35,941 bases of DNA from Bdellovibrio sp. CG22_combo_CG10-13_8_21_14_all_39_27 (GTDB lineage Bacteria > Bdellovibrionota > Bacteriovoracia > Bacteriovoracales > Bacteriovoracaceae), in assembly GCA_002786715.1 (NCBI GenBank), contig PCTW01000016.1, positions 1 through 35,941 on the forward strand, given 5' to 3'. Position 1 is the first letter of the stretch; each line of letters starts with the position of its first letter. Both the position numbers and the translations under genes were made by a program. The notes under the pieces are model-generated. The model made no database searches and had not been told where the DNA came from. It worked only from the letters and a program-made list of their open reading frames with translations. Shown in pieces: positions 25,502 through 35,500 of this stretch.

Positions 25502-25534
25502 AGGGCGGTTTCTCTGAATCCGCCCTTTTTTTTT
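25502..25534 (+). terminator. Strong intrinsic terminator in the rimP leader (possible attenuator)
   Basis: AGGGCGG (25502-25508) pairs perfectly with CCGCCCT (25520-25526) around an 11-base loop, followed by a run of nine T. It could end the rimI transcript. It also lies between the rimP promoter and rimP itself, so it would act on the operon mRNA as an attenuator. Confidence 0.88.
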
Positions 25535-25550
25535 AGGTAATGATTAAAAA

Positions 25551-26108
25551 ATGAGCGTCCTCAAAAATTTTGAGTCTGGTGTTACTAAGCAATATTGGGA
25601 TTTAGTTAACCCTGTCGTTCAAGAGTTAGGATACGAAGTTTACGATCTTGATTATTTAAGTGGAAGTACGACTTTACGTCTCTATATTAGAAATCAAGAA
25701 ACTAAACAGACCGATATTGAAGATTGCGTGAAGGTCGACCATGCCTTGACCACGCCCATTCAAGAGGCTGAGTGGATTCCAGATACTTTCACTCTCGAAG
25801 TTTCTTCCCCAGGAATTTATCGGAATCTCATCAAGGCTGATCATTTTATTGAGTCAGTTGGCGAGCGAGTTGAAGTCGTGGGAATGAAAAAATGGGGAGA
25901 ACTACTCCCAGATATTAAATGGCCGACAGAATTGAAAACAGTAAAAAAACTCATTGGTGTCATTAAAGGTGCGAATGAGAATGAAATTGAAATGGAAATT
26001 GAGAAATATAAAAATATTATTAAACTGAACTACGCTCAAATTTCAAAAGCTCATTTAGAGCCAAGTTTTGAGCAGTTGATGTCAAAAAGTGAAAGGATGG
26101 ATGCATGA
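25551..26108 (+). CDS. rimP: Ribosome maturation factor RimP
   Basis: The 185-residue protein is slightly longer than typical RimP (~150-155). The N-terminal domain (VTKQYWDLVNPVVQELGYEV, DLDYLSGSTTLRLYI) and the central LEVSSPGIYR motif identify the family; the C-terminal SH3-like barrel starts near GERVEVVG and carries an insertion around residues 120-130. RimP helps assemble the 30S subunit. Its stop overlaps the nusA start (ATGA), so the two are translationally coupled. The only SD-like sequence is a weak AGG about 12 bases upstream, at the base of the leader terminator. Confidence 0.9.
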   Translation: MSVLKNFESGVTKQYWDLVNPVVQELGYEVYDLDYLSGSTTLRLYIRNQETKQTDIEDCVKVDHALTTPIQEAEWIPDTFTLEVSSPGIYRNLIKADHFIESVGERVEVVGMKKWGELLPDIKWPTELKTVKKLIGVIKGANENEIEMEIEKYKNIIKLNYAQISKAHLEPSFEQLMSKSERMDA

Positions 26109-27514
26109 ACTTTACTGAATTGAGTCGCATGATAGAAGCTCTTGGAAAAGATCGCGGAATTGAAAAGCAGATCGTGGTTAAGGCGATTGAACAAGCCTTT
26201 TTGGTAACTGCACGTAAGAAATTCGGAATCCAAGGAGAATACGAAACTCGCTATAATGCAGATGATGGTGAAATTGAAATTTTTCAATATAAGAACGTTG
26301 TTGATCAAGTTCGAGATCCTATTGTTGAAATCGTATTAAAAGAAGCTAAAGACCTCGATGAAGAAATCGAAGTTGGCGATCAAATTGGTATAAAGATTGA
26401 AAACCCACGATTTACTCGCGTTGACGTGCAAACTGCTAAGCAAATTATTTTCCAAAAAGTTCGTGATGCTGAAAGAGAAATCTTGTTTGCAGAATACAAG
26501 CACAAAGAGAAGACTCTTGTGACTGGTATTGCTCGTCGTTATGAAAAAGGAAATATCATTGTAGACCTTGGTAAAGCAGATGCTATTCTTCCTAAACGTG
26601 AAGTTATTCCTTCTGAAAACTTTAAGACAGGTGATCGCATTCAAGCTTATTTATCTGAAGTGGTTATGACTAATCGTGGACCAGAAATCAGATTGTCTCG
26701 TACTTCGCCAATGTTCTTAGTTAAGTTATTTGAAGTTGAAGTACCAGAAATTCAAGACGGCACGATCGAAATTAAATCAGCAGCCAGAGAGCCTGGCTTT
26801 AGAGCTAAAATCGCAGTGAAATCTGTTGATAAAGATATTGATCCTGTAGGAGCTTGTGTTGGTATGAAAGGTTCACGTGTTCAAAACGTGGTTAACGAGC
26901 TTCAAGGCGAAAAAATTGATATCGTTAAGTATTCTGAGGACATTGAAACTTTCTCCCGTGCAGCTCTAGCTCCAGCTGATATTGTTAATATTCAAATGGA
27001 CTATGAAGAAAAAAGTATGGATGTGGTTGTTGATGATGATCAATTGTCGCTTGCTATCGGTCGCCGCGGACAAAACGTCCGTCTTGCAGCGATGTTAACA
27101 GGCTTTAGAATTAACATTATTTCTAAAACGAAATTGCAAGAAAGAATTAAGAAAGCGGTTGAGAATCTTGTTCAAATTGATGGTGTTAATGAAGCTCGTG
27201 CTCAGGTTCTTGTCCACTCAGGGATTATGTCTGTTGGAGAACTTGCTGCTATTGGCGCACGCGAACTCGCATCAATGCTTGAAACGAATGAAGAAGACGC
27301 TGAAACTATTTTGAAAACTACACATGCTGCTATCGAAGCTGCATCTGTTCAATTGGAGCCGACTGAGGAAGAAGAATTTGTATCAGCATCTGCTGTACCT
27401 TCTTATACTGGTCTTATCGATAATGGCGCTCCTAAATCAGAAAACGATAAAGATCGTTTCTCTGATGTTGAACGTAGATTGCGTGAAGAATTAGCTGCAT
27501 TTAAATTGAAGTAA
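26105..27514 (+). CDS. nusA: Transcription termination/antitermination factor NusA
   Basis: The 469-residue protein has the complete NusA core. The RNA-polymerase-binding N-terminal domain covers ~1-125 (VVKAIEQAFLVTARKKFG, GEIEIFQYKNVV). The S1 domain is at ~135-200 (GIARRYEKGNIIVDLGKADAIL), and the KH domains have GxxG loops at GMKG (~253) and AIGRRGQ (~318). After that comes a helical/HhH-like region (VDGV-type turn at IDGVNEARA, ~355) rather than the longer acidic repeat domains of E. coli (495 residues). NusA controls pausing, termination and antitermination. In E. coli it represses its own operon, and the terminator in this leader suggests a similar loop. It is coupled to rimP and 30 bases from infB. 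Confidence 0.95.
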   Translation: MNFTELSRMIEALGKDRGIEKQIVVKAIEQAFLVTARKKFGIQGEYETRYNADDGEIEIFQYKNVVDQVRDPIVEIVLKEAKDLDEEIEVGDQIGIKIENPRFTRVDVQTAKQIIFQKVRDAEREILFAEYKHKEKTLVTGIARRYEKGNIIVDLGKADAILPKREVIPSENFKTGDRIQAYLSEVVMTNRGPEIRLSRTSPMFLVKLFEVEVPEIQDGTIEIKSAAREPGFRAKIAVKSVDKDIDPVGACVGMKGSRVQNVVNELQGEKIDIVKYSEDIETFSRAALAPADIVNIQMDYEEKSMDVVVDDDQLSLAIGRRGQNVRLAAMLTGFRINIISKTKLQERIKKAVENLVQIDGVNEARAQVLVHSGIMSVGELAAIGARELASMLETNEEDAETILKTTHAAIEAASVQLEPTEEEEFVSASAVPSYTGLIDNGAPKSENDKDRFSDVERRLREELAAFKLK

Positions 27515-27544
27515 ATTGTATTTGTCTCGTAGAGGAGAGTTTTA

Positions 27545-30322
27545 ATGAAAATCTTTGAACTTGCTAAGGAACTCAACGTTGGGGCGCTAGACCTCGTCGA
27601 AGAGCTCAAGAGCAAAGGTTATTCTGTTCGTAACCACATGACAGCTTTGACTGATGATGAGGTTGCACAAGTTAAAGAGATGTATCAAGCATCTGCAAAA
27701 GCTGAAGCTCCTGCTTCAAAGTCTGCAAAGACTAAGAAAAAAGTTGTGAAGAAAGCAGCGAGCTCCACTGAAACGACGAAAGAGAAAGCGGCACCCAAGA
27801 AAGCCGATGAAGCTGGCAAACCAGTTCGTAAAAAGCCAAAGAAGATTATCGTTCGAAAAAGTAATGATAGTAACGAAGAAATTGCTGAGCATGAAGAAGC
27901 TCCTGCCACTCTTTCAGATATGATGGCCCAATTTGATCAGAAGAAAGCTGATGATCAAGAATCATATCAAAAAGAAGAGGCTCCAAAATCTTCTGGTGGT
28001 TTAAGAGTTGTTGCTCAACCAGAAAAGAAAGAAGAAAAGAAAGTTGCTTCAAAAGCAGAAGAGACTGAAGTTCAAGAGAGTGAAGATGCTGATGAAGAAA
28101 AAGTCGTCATTTATCGCGAGAAAATGCATCGTTTTACTCCTGTTTTCATTCCTCCAGCTGAGGAAGTAGAGGCAAAGGCCAAGGCTGCTGCCAAAGCAAA
28201 GGCTGCAGCTGCCGAAGGCGCTGCTAAGCCAAAATCTTTAGAGCCAGAATTGGTTGATGATGATGATAAAAAAGGCGACGCAGCCACTAGAAAAAGAATG
28301 GGTGGCCTTGCTTCTTTAATGTCAGGCAAGAAAGTGGTCGCTTCGCGTTCACAAGCTATCCTCGAAGAGAAAACAGTTGATGAGCTTCGTACCTACGGTG
28401 TTTTAGGTGGCGTTGGTCGTCCGATCTATACAACTATTAAGAAAAAGCGCTCTTATGCAGGCCCTACTCAATCAACTCAAATTACAGAAGTAAAAGAGTC
28501 GAAGAGAGTCATTTACGTCAATGAAGGGACATCTATTCTCGATCTCGCCAAAAAATTAAAAGTTAAAATGAAAGATTTAATAGATCATTGTCTTGATTTG
28601 AATCTTCTCGTAAAAGCGGAAGATTATGTCGGCATTCAATTAGCTTCTGATATCGCTTCTATTTACGATTACCGAGTCGAAGATGTGGCTTTCCAAGAAG
28701 ACGATCTGCTTTCAAAATCTGATCTCAGTGATGAAGAAAAATCTAAACTTCCAGTCCGTGCTCCGATCGTTACGATCATGGGTCACGTCGATCATGGGAA
28801 AACAACATTACTTGATTATATTCGTAAAGCGAAAGTCGCTTCAGGTGAAGCTGGTGGTATTACTCAGCACATTGGCGCCTATTCAGTTGATGTAAATGGT
28901 AAATCAATCACCTTCTTGGATACTCCAGGTCACGCCGCTTTCGCTAACATGAGACAGCGTGGTGCCAACGTTACAGATATTGTTATCTTAGTGGTGGCCG
29001 CAGATGATGGGGTTATGCCACAAACGAAAGAATCAGTGCGCTTTATTCAAAACGCTGGCGTTCCAATGATCGTCGCAGTTAATAAAATGGATAAAGAAGG
29101 CGTAAACCCTGATCGTATTAAGCAAGAATTAATGGAATTCCAAATCACTCCTGAAGAATGGGGTGGGGATACTATGTTTGTTCCTATTTCAGGGCAAACC
29201 GGTCTTGGAGTAGATTCACTTCTTGAATCTATTTTGCTCTTAGCTGAAGTTCAAGATTTGAGAGCTGATCCAAAAGCACCTTGCGAAGGGATCGTCATCG
29301 AATCGAAGATTGAACCTGGTCGTGGCCCTGTTGCCACTATTCTTGTTCAAAACGGAACGTTAAACAAAGGAGATGCAGTAGTTGTAGGCGAGACTTGTGG
29401 ACGCGCTAGAACTCTCACAGATCATCTTGGTCAACAGATTAAGGATGCTGGTCCTTCTACTCCTGTTCAGATTTTAGGTTTAGAAAGTGCTCCTAATCCA
29501 GGTGACGAAATTAACGTTGCTAAGAATGAAAGAGAAGCGAAGAAAATTGTTCAGAACAGAATTGATCAACGCAAATTGCTTGAAAATATCCCTGCTCAAA
29601 AACGTGTATCTCTTGAAGACTTTTTTGCGAACGGACAGAATGACGGAGTTGAACGCAAGAGCTTGCTTCTTATCATTCGTGCCGACGTTCAAGGTTCATA
29701 CGAAGCGATCAAAAATTCTCTTGAGCCTCTTTCAACTAAAGAAGTTGAAGTTAAAGTTATCGGCGGTGGCGTAGGTCCAATTACCGATACTGATATTCAA
29801 CTTGCTTCGAGTGCAGGAGCCATTGTTATTGGTTTCAATATGCGACCAGTGACCTCTGCTAGAAAGTTAGCGGAAGAGCGCGGAATTGATGTTCGTACAT
29901 ATTCGATTATCTATGAACTTATCAATGAAGTTAAACTTGCCGTTGAAGGGATGCTTGCTCCAGAAACAATCGAACAATATGTTGGTCGTGCTGAAGTTAA
30001 AGAAACATTTACAGTGCCTAAAGCAGGCTTAATTGCTGGTTCAACTGTGGTTGAAGGCAGTATTAAAGTCGGCGCCCATATCCGTCTTCTCCGCAATGGT
30101 AAAATTGTCCATGACGGTGAAATTTCTTCACTTAAGCGTTTCAAAGACGATGTTAAGGAAGTTAAAAATGGCGTTGAATGTGGTATTGGACTCAAAGACT
30201 TTAACGATATTAAAGTTGGCGATATATTCGAATGTTACACAATCGAAGAAAAGAAGCGTTCATTGGATGACATCTTCAAAGCTGAGATCAAGGAAGGAAT
30301 TCGTACTGAGACCATGCTTTAA
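27545..30322 (+). CDS. infB: Translation initiation factor IF-2
   Basis: The 925-residue GTPase delivers fMet-tRNA to the 30S subunit. The N-terminal IF2_N-type domain (MKIFELAKELNVGALDLVEE) is followed by a long Lys/Ala/Glu-rich linker (~50-300) and another IF2_N-like helical unit (~330-380). The G-domain starts with GHVDHGKT (413-420) and carries DTPGH and NKMD. After it come beta-barrel domain II, domain III and a C-terminal tRNA-binding barrel, finishing with EECYT-type IF-2 endings. The linker shows low-complexity lysine/alanine composition typical of the family and varies in length among bacteria. AGAGGAGA precedes the ATG. Its position between nusA and rbfA is the standard bacterial order. 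Confidence 0.95.
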   Translation: MKIFELAKELNVGALDLVEELKSKGYSVRNHMTALTDDEVAQVKEMYQASAKAEAPASKSAKTKKKVVKKAASSTETTKEKAAPKKADEAGKPVRKKPKKIIVRKSNDSNEEIAEHEEAPATLSDMMAQFDQKKADDQESYQKEEAPKSSGGLRVVAQPEKKEEKKVASKAEETEVQESEDADEEKVVIYREKMHRFTPVFIPPAEEVEAKAKAAAKAKAAAAEGAAKPKSLEPELVDDDDKKGDAATRKRMGGLASLMSGKKVVASRSQAILEEKTVDELRTYGVLGGVGRPIYTTIKKKRSYAGPTQSTQITEVKESKRVIYVNEGTSILDLAKKLKVKMKDLIDHCLDLNLLVKAEDYVGIQLASDIASIYDYRVEDVAFQEDDLLSKSDLSDEEKSKLPVRAPIVTIMGHVDHGKTTLLDYIRKAKVASGEAGGITQHIGAYSVDVNGKSITFLDTPGHAAFANMRQRGANVTDIVILVVAADDGVMPQTKESVRFIQNAGVPMIVAVNKMDKEGVNPDRIKQELMEFQITPEEWGGDTMFVPISGQTGLGVDSLLESILLLAEVQDLRADPKAPCEGIVIESKIEPGRGPVATILVQNGTLNKGDAVVVGETCGRARTLTDHLGQQIKDAGPSTPVQILGLESAPNPGDEINVAKNEREAKKIVQNRIDQRKLLENIPAQKRVSLEDFFANGQNDGVERKSLLLIIRADVQGSYEAIKNSLEPLSTKEVEVKVIGGGVGPITDTDIQLASSAGAIVIGFNMRPVTSARKLAEERGIDVRTYSIIYELINEVKLAVEGMLAPETIEQYVGRAEVKETFTVPKAGLIAGSTVVEGSIKVGAHIRLLRNGKIVHDGEISSLKRFKDDVKEVKNGVECGIGLKDFNDIKVGDIFECYTIEEKKRSLDDIFKAEIKEGIRTETML

Positions 30323-30332
30323 GGTGATATAA

Positions 30333-30692
30333 ATGGCAAAGAAGGCCTTCGGGAAAGTTAAATTAACTGAGCGTATGCAAAATATTATCAATGGATATTT
30401 GCGCACAGGACTTTCAGACTCCAGGCTTCAATTCGTTTCAATCACTCGTGTTGAACTTAATCGTGATTCATCTGTTGCCTCTGTTTATTGGGATACTTTT
30501 GATGCCAATAAACGAGGCGATGTTAAAAAGGCCATTGATTCTGCTGGGCCCAAAATAAGATCTCATTTAGCGACTCTTTTAGAGAGAAGAAGCGTTCCTC
30601 ATTTGCAATTTTTCTACGACTCGCAATTTGACGATGAAAATAAGATCGATCAACTCCTTCGAGAAGAACAAGATGATGGAAGTGACGAGTGA
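30333..30692 (+). CDS. rbfA: 30S ribosome-binding factor RbfA
   Basis: At 119 residues this is the normal length. It has the KH-like fold: residues SRLQFVSITRVELNRDSSVASVYW form the central strands, followed by RSHLATLLERRSVPHLQFFYD, the family's conserved helix and last strand. RbfA is needed for late maturation of the 16S rRNA 5' end, especially in the cold. AAGGTG lies ten bases before the ATG, and the gene begins ten bases after infB. Its 3' end overlaps the start of truB by about 20 bases, so translation is coupled. Confidence 0.93.
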   Translation: MAKKAFGKVKLTERMQNIINGYLRTGLSDSRLQFVSITRVELNRDSSVASVYWDTFDANKRGDVKKAIDSAGPKIRSHLATLLERRSVPHLQFFYDSQFDDENKIDQLLREEQDDGSDE

Positions 30693-31584
30693 TCCATTGA
30701 ATGGACTCTTGTTCATTAATAAGCCTAAATCTCTTTCAAGTTCAGATGCTCTTTATCCTATAAAGAAATTATTAAGACAGATCGGACAGAAGAAAACCAA
30801 AATAGGTCATTTTGGCACACTTGATCCCTTTGCTGATGGATTACTCATTATCGCGCTTGGGCACTGTACTCGTTTGGCCGATTATGTTCACGAGTATTGT
30901 CCAAAAACTTATATCGCAAAAGGTCTATTTGGAACCCAAACTGATACTGGCGATTTAACAGGGCAAAGTTACAAAGAATGTAACCTGGCCGACATTTCAG
31001 CTCGCTCAATTGTTGAAAAAAAGTATCTCGGGAAATACTCGCAGCGGCCTCCCTTTTTTTCTGCAACCAAACATCAGGGAAAGCCACTTTATGAATGGGC
31101 AAGAGAAGGAATTGAGATCGTTAAAGACCCAGTAGAGCGAATGATTTATCAATTCGAAATAAATAAACTTGATGAAAATGAAATCATTTTTTCAGCTAGT
31201 GTAAGTTCTGGAACCTATATTCGGGTTTTAATGGAAGATATTGCATATGATTTTAAGAGCTGTGGACATTTGGTTGAATTGACACGTACTAAAATTGGTA
31301 ATGCCGAGAAAGATCAAGCAACTGAGCTTGCTTTATTTAAAGAACTCCAATCTTATGCTGAGCTCTCTCAAAAATTAATAGAACCTGAAGTTGTTTTGCC
31401 TTTTTTAAAAGTTGAACTGGACTCCGAAAGAGAATGTGAAGCTTTTCGCCATGGTCAAACAATTGAAACAATCTTTTCCTGTGAACAGCCTGTCTGGGTT
31501 TATCATGAGGGGAAGCGATTGGGTTTGGCCAAGATACGTGAAGGGAAGCTTCAAGTATTAATTAATATGATGGCCCAACTATAG
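30673..31584 (+). CDS. truB: tRNA pseudouridine(55) synthase TruB
   Basis: The 303-residue enzyme makes pseudouridine at position 55 of the T-loop in tRNAs. The catalytic motif GHFGTLDPFADGLL has its Asp at residue 51 (numbered from the ATG at 30673). The neighbouring RPPFFSATKHQGKPLYEWAR and GTYIRVLMEDIA segments also match TruB. The start is placed at 30673, two ATG codons in a row (30673 and 30676); an earlier in-frame ATG at 30628 would add 15 atypical residues inside rbfA. It ends the rimP operon. In many bacteria rpsO and pnp follow truB, but here the next gene is an unrelated ferredoxin with its own promoter. Confidence 0.93.
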   Translation: MMEVTSDPLNGLLFINKPKSLSSSDALYPIKKLLRQIGQKKTKIGHFGTLDPFADGLLIIALGHCTRLADYVHEYCPKTYIAKGLFGTQTDTGDLTGQSYKECNLADISARSIVEKKYLGKYSQRPPFFSATKHQGKPLYEWAREGIEIVKDPVERMIYQFEINKLDENEIIFSASVSSGTYIRVLMEDIAYDFKSCGHLVELTRTKIGNAEKDQATELALFKELQSYAELSQKLIEPEVVLPFLKVELDSERECEAFRHGQTIETIFSCEQPVWVYHEGKRLGLAKIREGKLQVLINMMAQL

Positions 31585-31635
31585 ACGTTGACTAGATTAT
31601 GTCGCACCTGGTTAATTTCACTGTGCTAAAAGTCG

Positions 31636-31664
31636 TTCACACTTGAGCATTTTCGACCTATAAT
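31636..31664 (+). promoter_or_regulatory. Promoter for the membrane-anchored ferredoxin gene
   Basis: TTCACA (31636-31641) and a perfect TATAAT (31659-31664) are 17 bases apart. Transcription would start near 31671, about 29 bases before the GTG start. It separates this gene from the rimP operon. Confidence 0.7.
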
Positions 31665-31699
31665 TTTATCTAAATATTGAGTTTTATGAGGAGTTTAGT

Positions 31700-32542
31700 G
31701 TGAGCATTACGATGATTGCTATGGGCGTGGCCCTCCTTTTGGCAGTAGGTTTGATCGTTAATTTAGCGGTTGTAAGTTTACTCTCTGGTGGGTTTCACTT
31801 TTTGTTTGCTCGTCCTCGCATTTCAATTTTGAAGTCACATTTAGGTGAAAGAGGATTTGCTTTCTCAATGAAATGGAATAGTTCACGTGAGCCAGCATCA
31901 TTTAACAAAATAAGAATTAGATTATTTAATCCGTTTGGTTCACCAACTCAAATGGATGTTTCACATGAATATGAGAACGTTGATTCGAGTTTTGCCCGTG
32001 ACGTTGATATGGGACCTGCCTTTTTAGAGTTAATGAGTGCCAAGGGACTAGAGCAAGCTTCCATTTTGATTGAAGTCGTCTCTGATCGCGATGGAATCTC
32101 TTATCAAAAAGAAATGCGGGCCCTTGAGTTCTTAAAGGCCAGAAGGGAAGCGACATTGGATGCATTTACATTCAATGATGAGAATAAAATTGTTAAAGCA
32201 AAAAAACTTTATCATACGGTAGAGAGAAGTTTTATCTCGGAGCCTCTTCCAACTTCTAATAAAGCACTTAAGATTGCTACCAACCCAGAGTTTGCTGGTC
32301 AATTTGCTGGTGCAGGAGCTCCTGCAGGTGAGGCCGTTGCGAACTTCTCTGTTAGCAAGGTTTGGATTGAGCCAGGTTGTATTGTTTGTAATGCCTGCGA
32401 AGGTATTTATCCTGAGGTTTTCCATGTGACTGATGATTCATGTATCATCCATCCAGGAGCACCTTTAAACGATGGTCTAAAGATTTTAGAAGCTGCCGAA
32501 GCTTGTCCAGTAGAGGTTATTAAATTCACCAAAGTTAGCTAG
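31700..32542 (+). CDS. Membrane-anchored protein with C-terminal single-cluster ferredoxin domain
   Basis: The 280-residue protein starts at a GTG preceded by GAGGAG six bases away. Residues ~5-33 form one hydrophobic membrane segment. The middle (~40-170) is a soluble domain I do not recognise. The last ~65 residues are a small ferredoxin: CIVCNAC (Cys227, 230, 233) and a distant CP (Cys269-Pro) give the four ligands of one [4Fe-4S] cluster (or a [3Fe-4S] cluster), as in the Thermotoga/Desulfovibrio one-cluster ferredoxins. The anchor probably holds the ferredoxin at the inner membrane, with the C-terminal side most likely cytoplasmic. An Ala/Gly-rich linker (~196-212) connects the two parts. 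Electron partners are unknown. Confidence 0.8.
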   Translation: MSITMIAMGVALLLAVGLIVNLAVVSLLSGGFHFLFARPRISILKSHLGERGFAFSMKWNSSREPASFNKIRIRLFNPFGSPTQMDVSHEYENVDSSFARDVDMGPAFLELMSAKGLEQASILIEVVSDRDGISYQKEMRALEFLKARREATLDAFTFNDENKIVKAKKLYHTVERSFISEPLPTSNKALKIATNPEFAGQFAGAGAPAGEAVANFSVSKVWIEPGCIVCNACEGIYPEVFHVTDDSCIIHPGAPLNDGLKILEAAEACPVEVIKFTKVS

Positions 32543-32554
32543 AATCAAAAATAA

Positions 32555-32589
32555 GGGAGATTGAGTTTTTAATCCAATCTCCCGTTTTT
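32555..32589. terminator. Bidirectional intrinsic terminator between the ferredoxin and metzincin genes
   Basis: GGGAGATTG (32555-32563) pairs perfectly with CAATCTCCC (32575-32583) around an 11-base loop. T5 follows on the plus strand, and an A-rich stretch before the stem gives a U-run on the minus strand. It ends both convergent genes. Confidence 0.9.
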
Positions 32590-32592
32590 CTC

Positions 32593-35500
32593 TTAGATTG
32601 TTAAAAGAATTTCAGTTAAAAGATCAATTTGGGCTTCGTATTCTTCAAGGTTTGCTTGAAACTTTTGTACGTTTTGAATTTTCTTTTCGTTTTCATTGAC
32701 AAAAGTTTTTGCTCTTTCTTCCTTGCCACTATCATTAAGTTCAGATGTCTTAATATTTAAGAACTTTTCAACAAAGTTCGTAACTGGTTCTGCAAGCATT
32801 TCCTTGATTTGTTCAGCATTTTCCGAGATCGCCTGAGCAAGGTTTATTTCCAAACCAAAGTAGTTCTTTAACATTGCAGCTACTGGAGAGTCACTTGGAA
32901 TTCTGCCAATAAAAGTCGTTAATGTTTCAAGATGTGCAATGTAGTCTTGCAATGTCATTTTATCAAAATCTTCAGAGCTAAGGCTTGGTACTTTTGTGAG
33001 GAGGTCGAGCATTTGTTCCAAATTAATTTGGATCATTTTTGTTCCAATTGCTTTCTTCATTTCAATTAATTCTTGTCTTTTTTGAACGAGTTTGAATGTT
33101 TCTTTATTCTTAGGAGTCGCAATGATCCTAGTGTTAACAAATCGAGTTTCAATCGCCCCCTGAGGAAGTTCAATACTTGGATCATTTGTTTTGAATAAAG
33201 CATACGGAGCTTTTCTTGCGATTGAGCTCTCAATTTTGCCAGGAATCATAATCCCATCTGCAAGCATCTCAAAAGCGAAAGAGAGAATGTCTTTTTCTGA
33301 TTCGTACATTGGAATGGTTGTCTCCGTCTCTGAGATTCCATCAACAATACGGCTTGTAAGATACTTTGTAATTTCATTCTTATAAATTGGATTATCGAAA
33401 AAGTTTGGCTCGAACTGGTCAACAGCATGTTGCTTGAATGTTGTTGTTCTAAGACCTAAAACGATGGCCGCAAATCTTCTAAGCATTTTTAAACCAACGA
33501 CTTCCGTTTTCTCATAATCAGAGTCAGTGATGTCGAGTGATAACTTTTGACTATTAACAAAGTTACCAATTGTTTTAATGTAGTCATATCCAGAATCTTT
33601 CATGGAACTAATTGCGAGAGGGTCATTACAGTCTTTGATCGTTGTTTGCGTACTTTTAAACAGATCTCCTCTAAGCTTTTCGAAGTCGATATAATCGATT
33701 TGAACAGCATTTTCTGTCGACTTGACGACACAAAAACGTGCAGGTGTTTCAAGGAGATTTCTCAAAAACTCATAAGCTTTAACATTGGCTTCATAATAGA
33801 GTTTGTAGTTCTTACCGTGAACGCCAGTATCATTCTTCATTTGCTCAAGTACTTCTTTAAATGTCGCTTCATCAAATGATTCGAGGTAGCGGTTTCTCTT
33901 TGTTACGAATTCGGCCAAGTGGTATCTCCACTGATCATGAATCGCTTTAAGGGGAAGGAGAGTTCTTTGAAAGTGAGCAAATGTAAACGCCAATTCACTT
34001 GGTCCAAAGGCGCGATCATTTCTATGTCCACTCATTTCATAAGAAGCATTAAAGTTATTGATGATGCTGGTTACAACCTCTAGCGGATCAGTGCCGTAAT
34101 CCCAACGTTGGCACATTGGATCGAATTCTCCAATATTCTCATCAGTACAGAATTTAAAAGGATGTCTTTCTAAACCTTTTTCGCTCAATTGTTGAGAAAT
34201 TGATTTCGATGTATCAAGTTTGAGAATTGAACCATCTTTTAAAGTTACCGAGTTCCCATAAGCAAATCGAATAACTTCTTCATCATATTTAGCTGGTTTT
34301 AAAAGCTCTCGAACTGCTCCATTTGAGTAGTCCATCGTCGAACTCGTTGCAGCTAAATAATTTCCATCTTTATCTTGGATGAAGTTCTCTTTGTCTGTTG
34401 AGGCCATAAAATTATGTCTCATTCCAAAATTATGTCCCATTTCATGAACGAGTGTTGCAACCACGTTGTCTTCAACTAATTTCTCTGCGCATCCTTCGAT
34501 AACGGCCAACTCATTTTCATTATGTGTAACTCCAAGGCGCTGAAGTTCTTCAATATAAGTATTAATTTCTTCCTTGCAAACACTTTCGATTCTGTCAATA
34601 GTGTCTGAGTTGCTCGTCTGGTAGCTGCATTTTTGACCATAGTGAGTTTGTTCAATTGTCTTCACTTGGGCAGTGGCTTTAAGATTAATGGTCTTTAACT
34701 CGCTTAATGTTTTTGAAATGGTGCTTGATTTTAAGGCATCATTTTCTTTGGTTTTGGCATCAAACTTACTCATTTGGGTGCTCAATACTGAATTGAGCTT
34801 TTCAACTGAAGCAGAGTCGATAGTTATTTTTTGAGAATCAATAGTTGAAATTTGATTACTTTTAAAATATCCAAGTTTGAACTTAATGTAATTTCTGATG
34901 TTGCCAATGAGTCCCTCTCTGAATGGGTTAGCATAAATATTTGTTGTCGCTGAAATGATTTCTCCAGACTCAGAGTCAACAATACTTGGCCCATATCCTA
35001 GAAGTCCTGAGCCATCCTTTGTATCAATGATATTGATGATGTTGTAACGAAGATCTCCAAGTGATACTGTTTTACTTTCATCAAGAATGACTTCGATATC
35101 AGTGCCAGCATTTTTAAAAGTTTCATTCCAAGCTTGGATGGCCCTTTTTCCGGCAGTTTTCATATTCTCAGGTGTATTTGATGAGAAGTAGTAGCGAATT
35201 TCTTTGGTTCCCGTAGTTGGGTTTACTTCTGGGATAAAGCGATTCATAAGAACTTGTTTTTCAAAATCTTCATCTCTATGGAATCTGTGGTTGTCAATGA
35301 AGTGCTTTGTTGTTGTAAAGAGTCCCAAGGATTTTCTATCTTCTTTTCTATAAACTCTTCCTTCTTTTGCTTTATGAGCTTTTCTAAGTGCATATTTAAT
35401 TTTAATTTGTTGATCAGTGTAATGAACTGTAAAGCTTAAGTAGTTGTCTGAAAGCTCTACGTTTTCAAGCATTGCTGAACGAGATTCCGTCAAAATCGAT

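Noticed and set aside
25540-25554. Four-codon open frame (M-I-K-K) overlapping the rimP start as a leader peptide
   Set aside because: The SD-like AGG is only two bases from its ATG, and such short frames arise readily by chance in an A-rich stretch.
30628-30672. Upstream ATG of truB giving a 318-residue product
   Set aside because: The extra 15 residues lie inside rbfA in another frame and do not resemble TruB N-termini; the paired ATG at 30673/30676 fits better.
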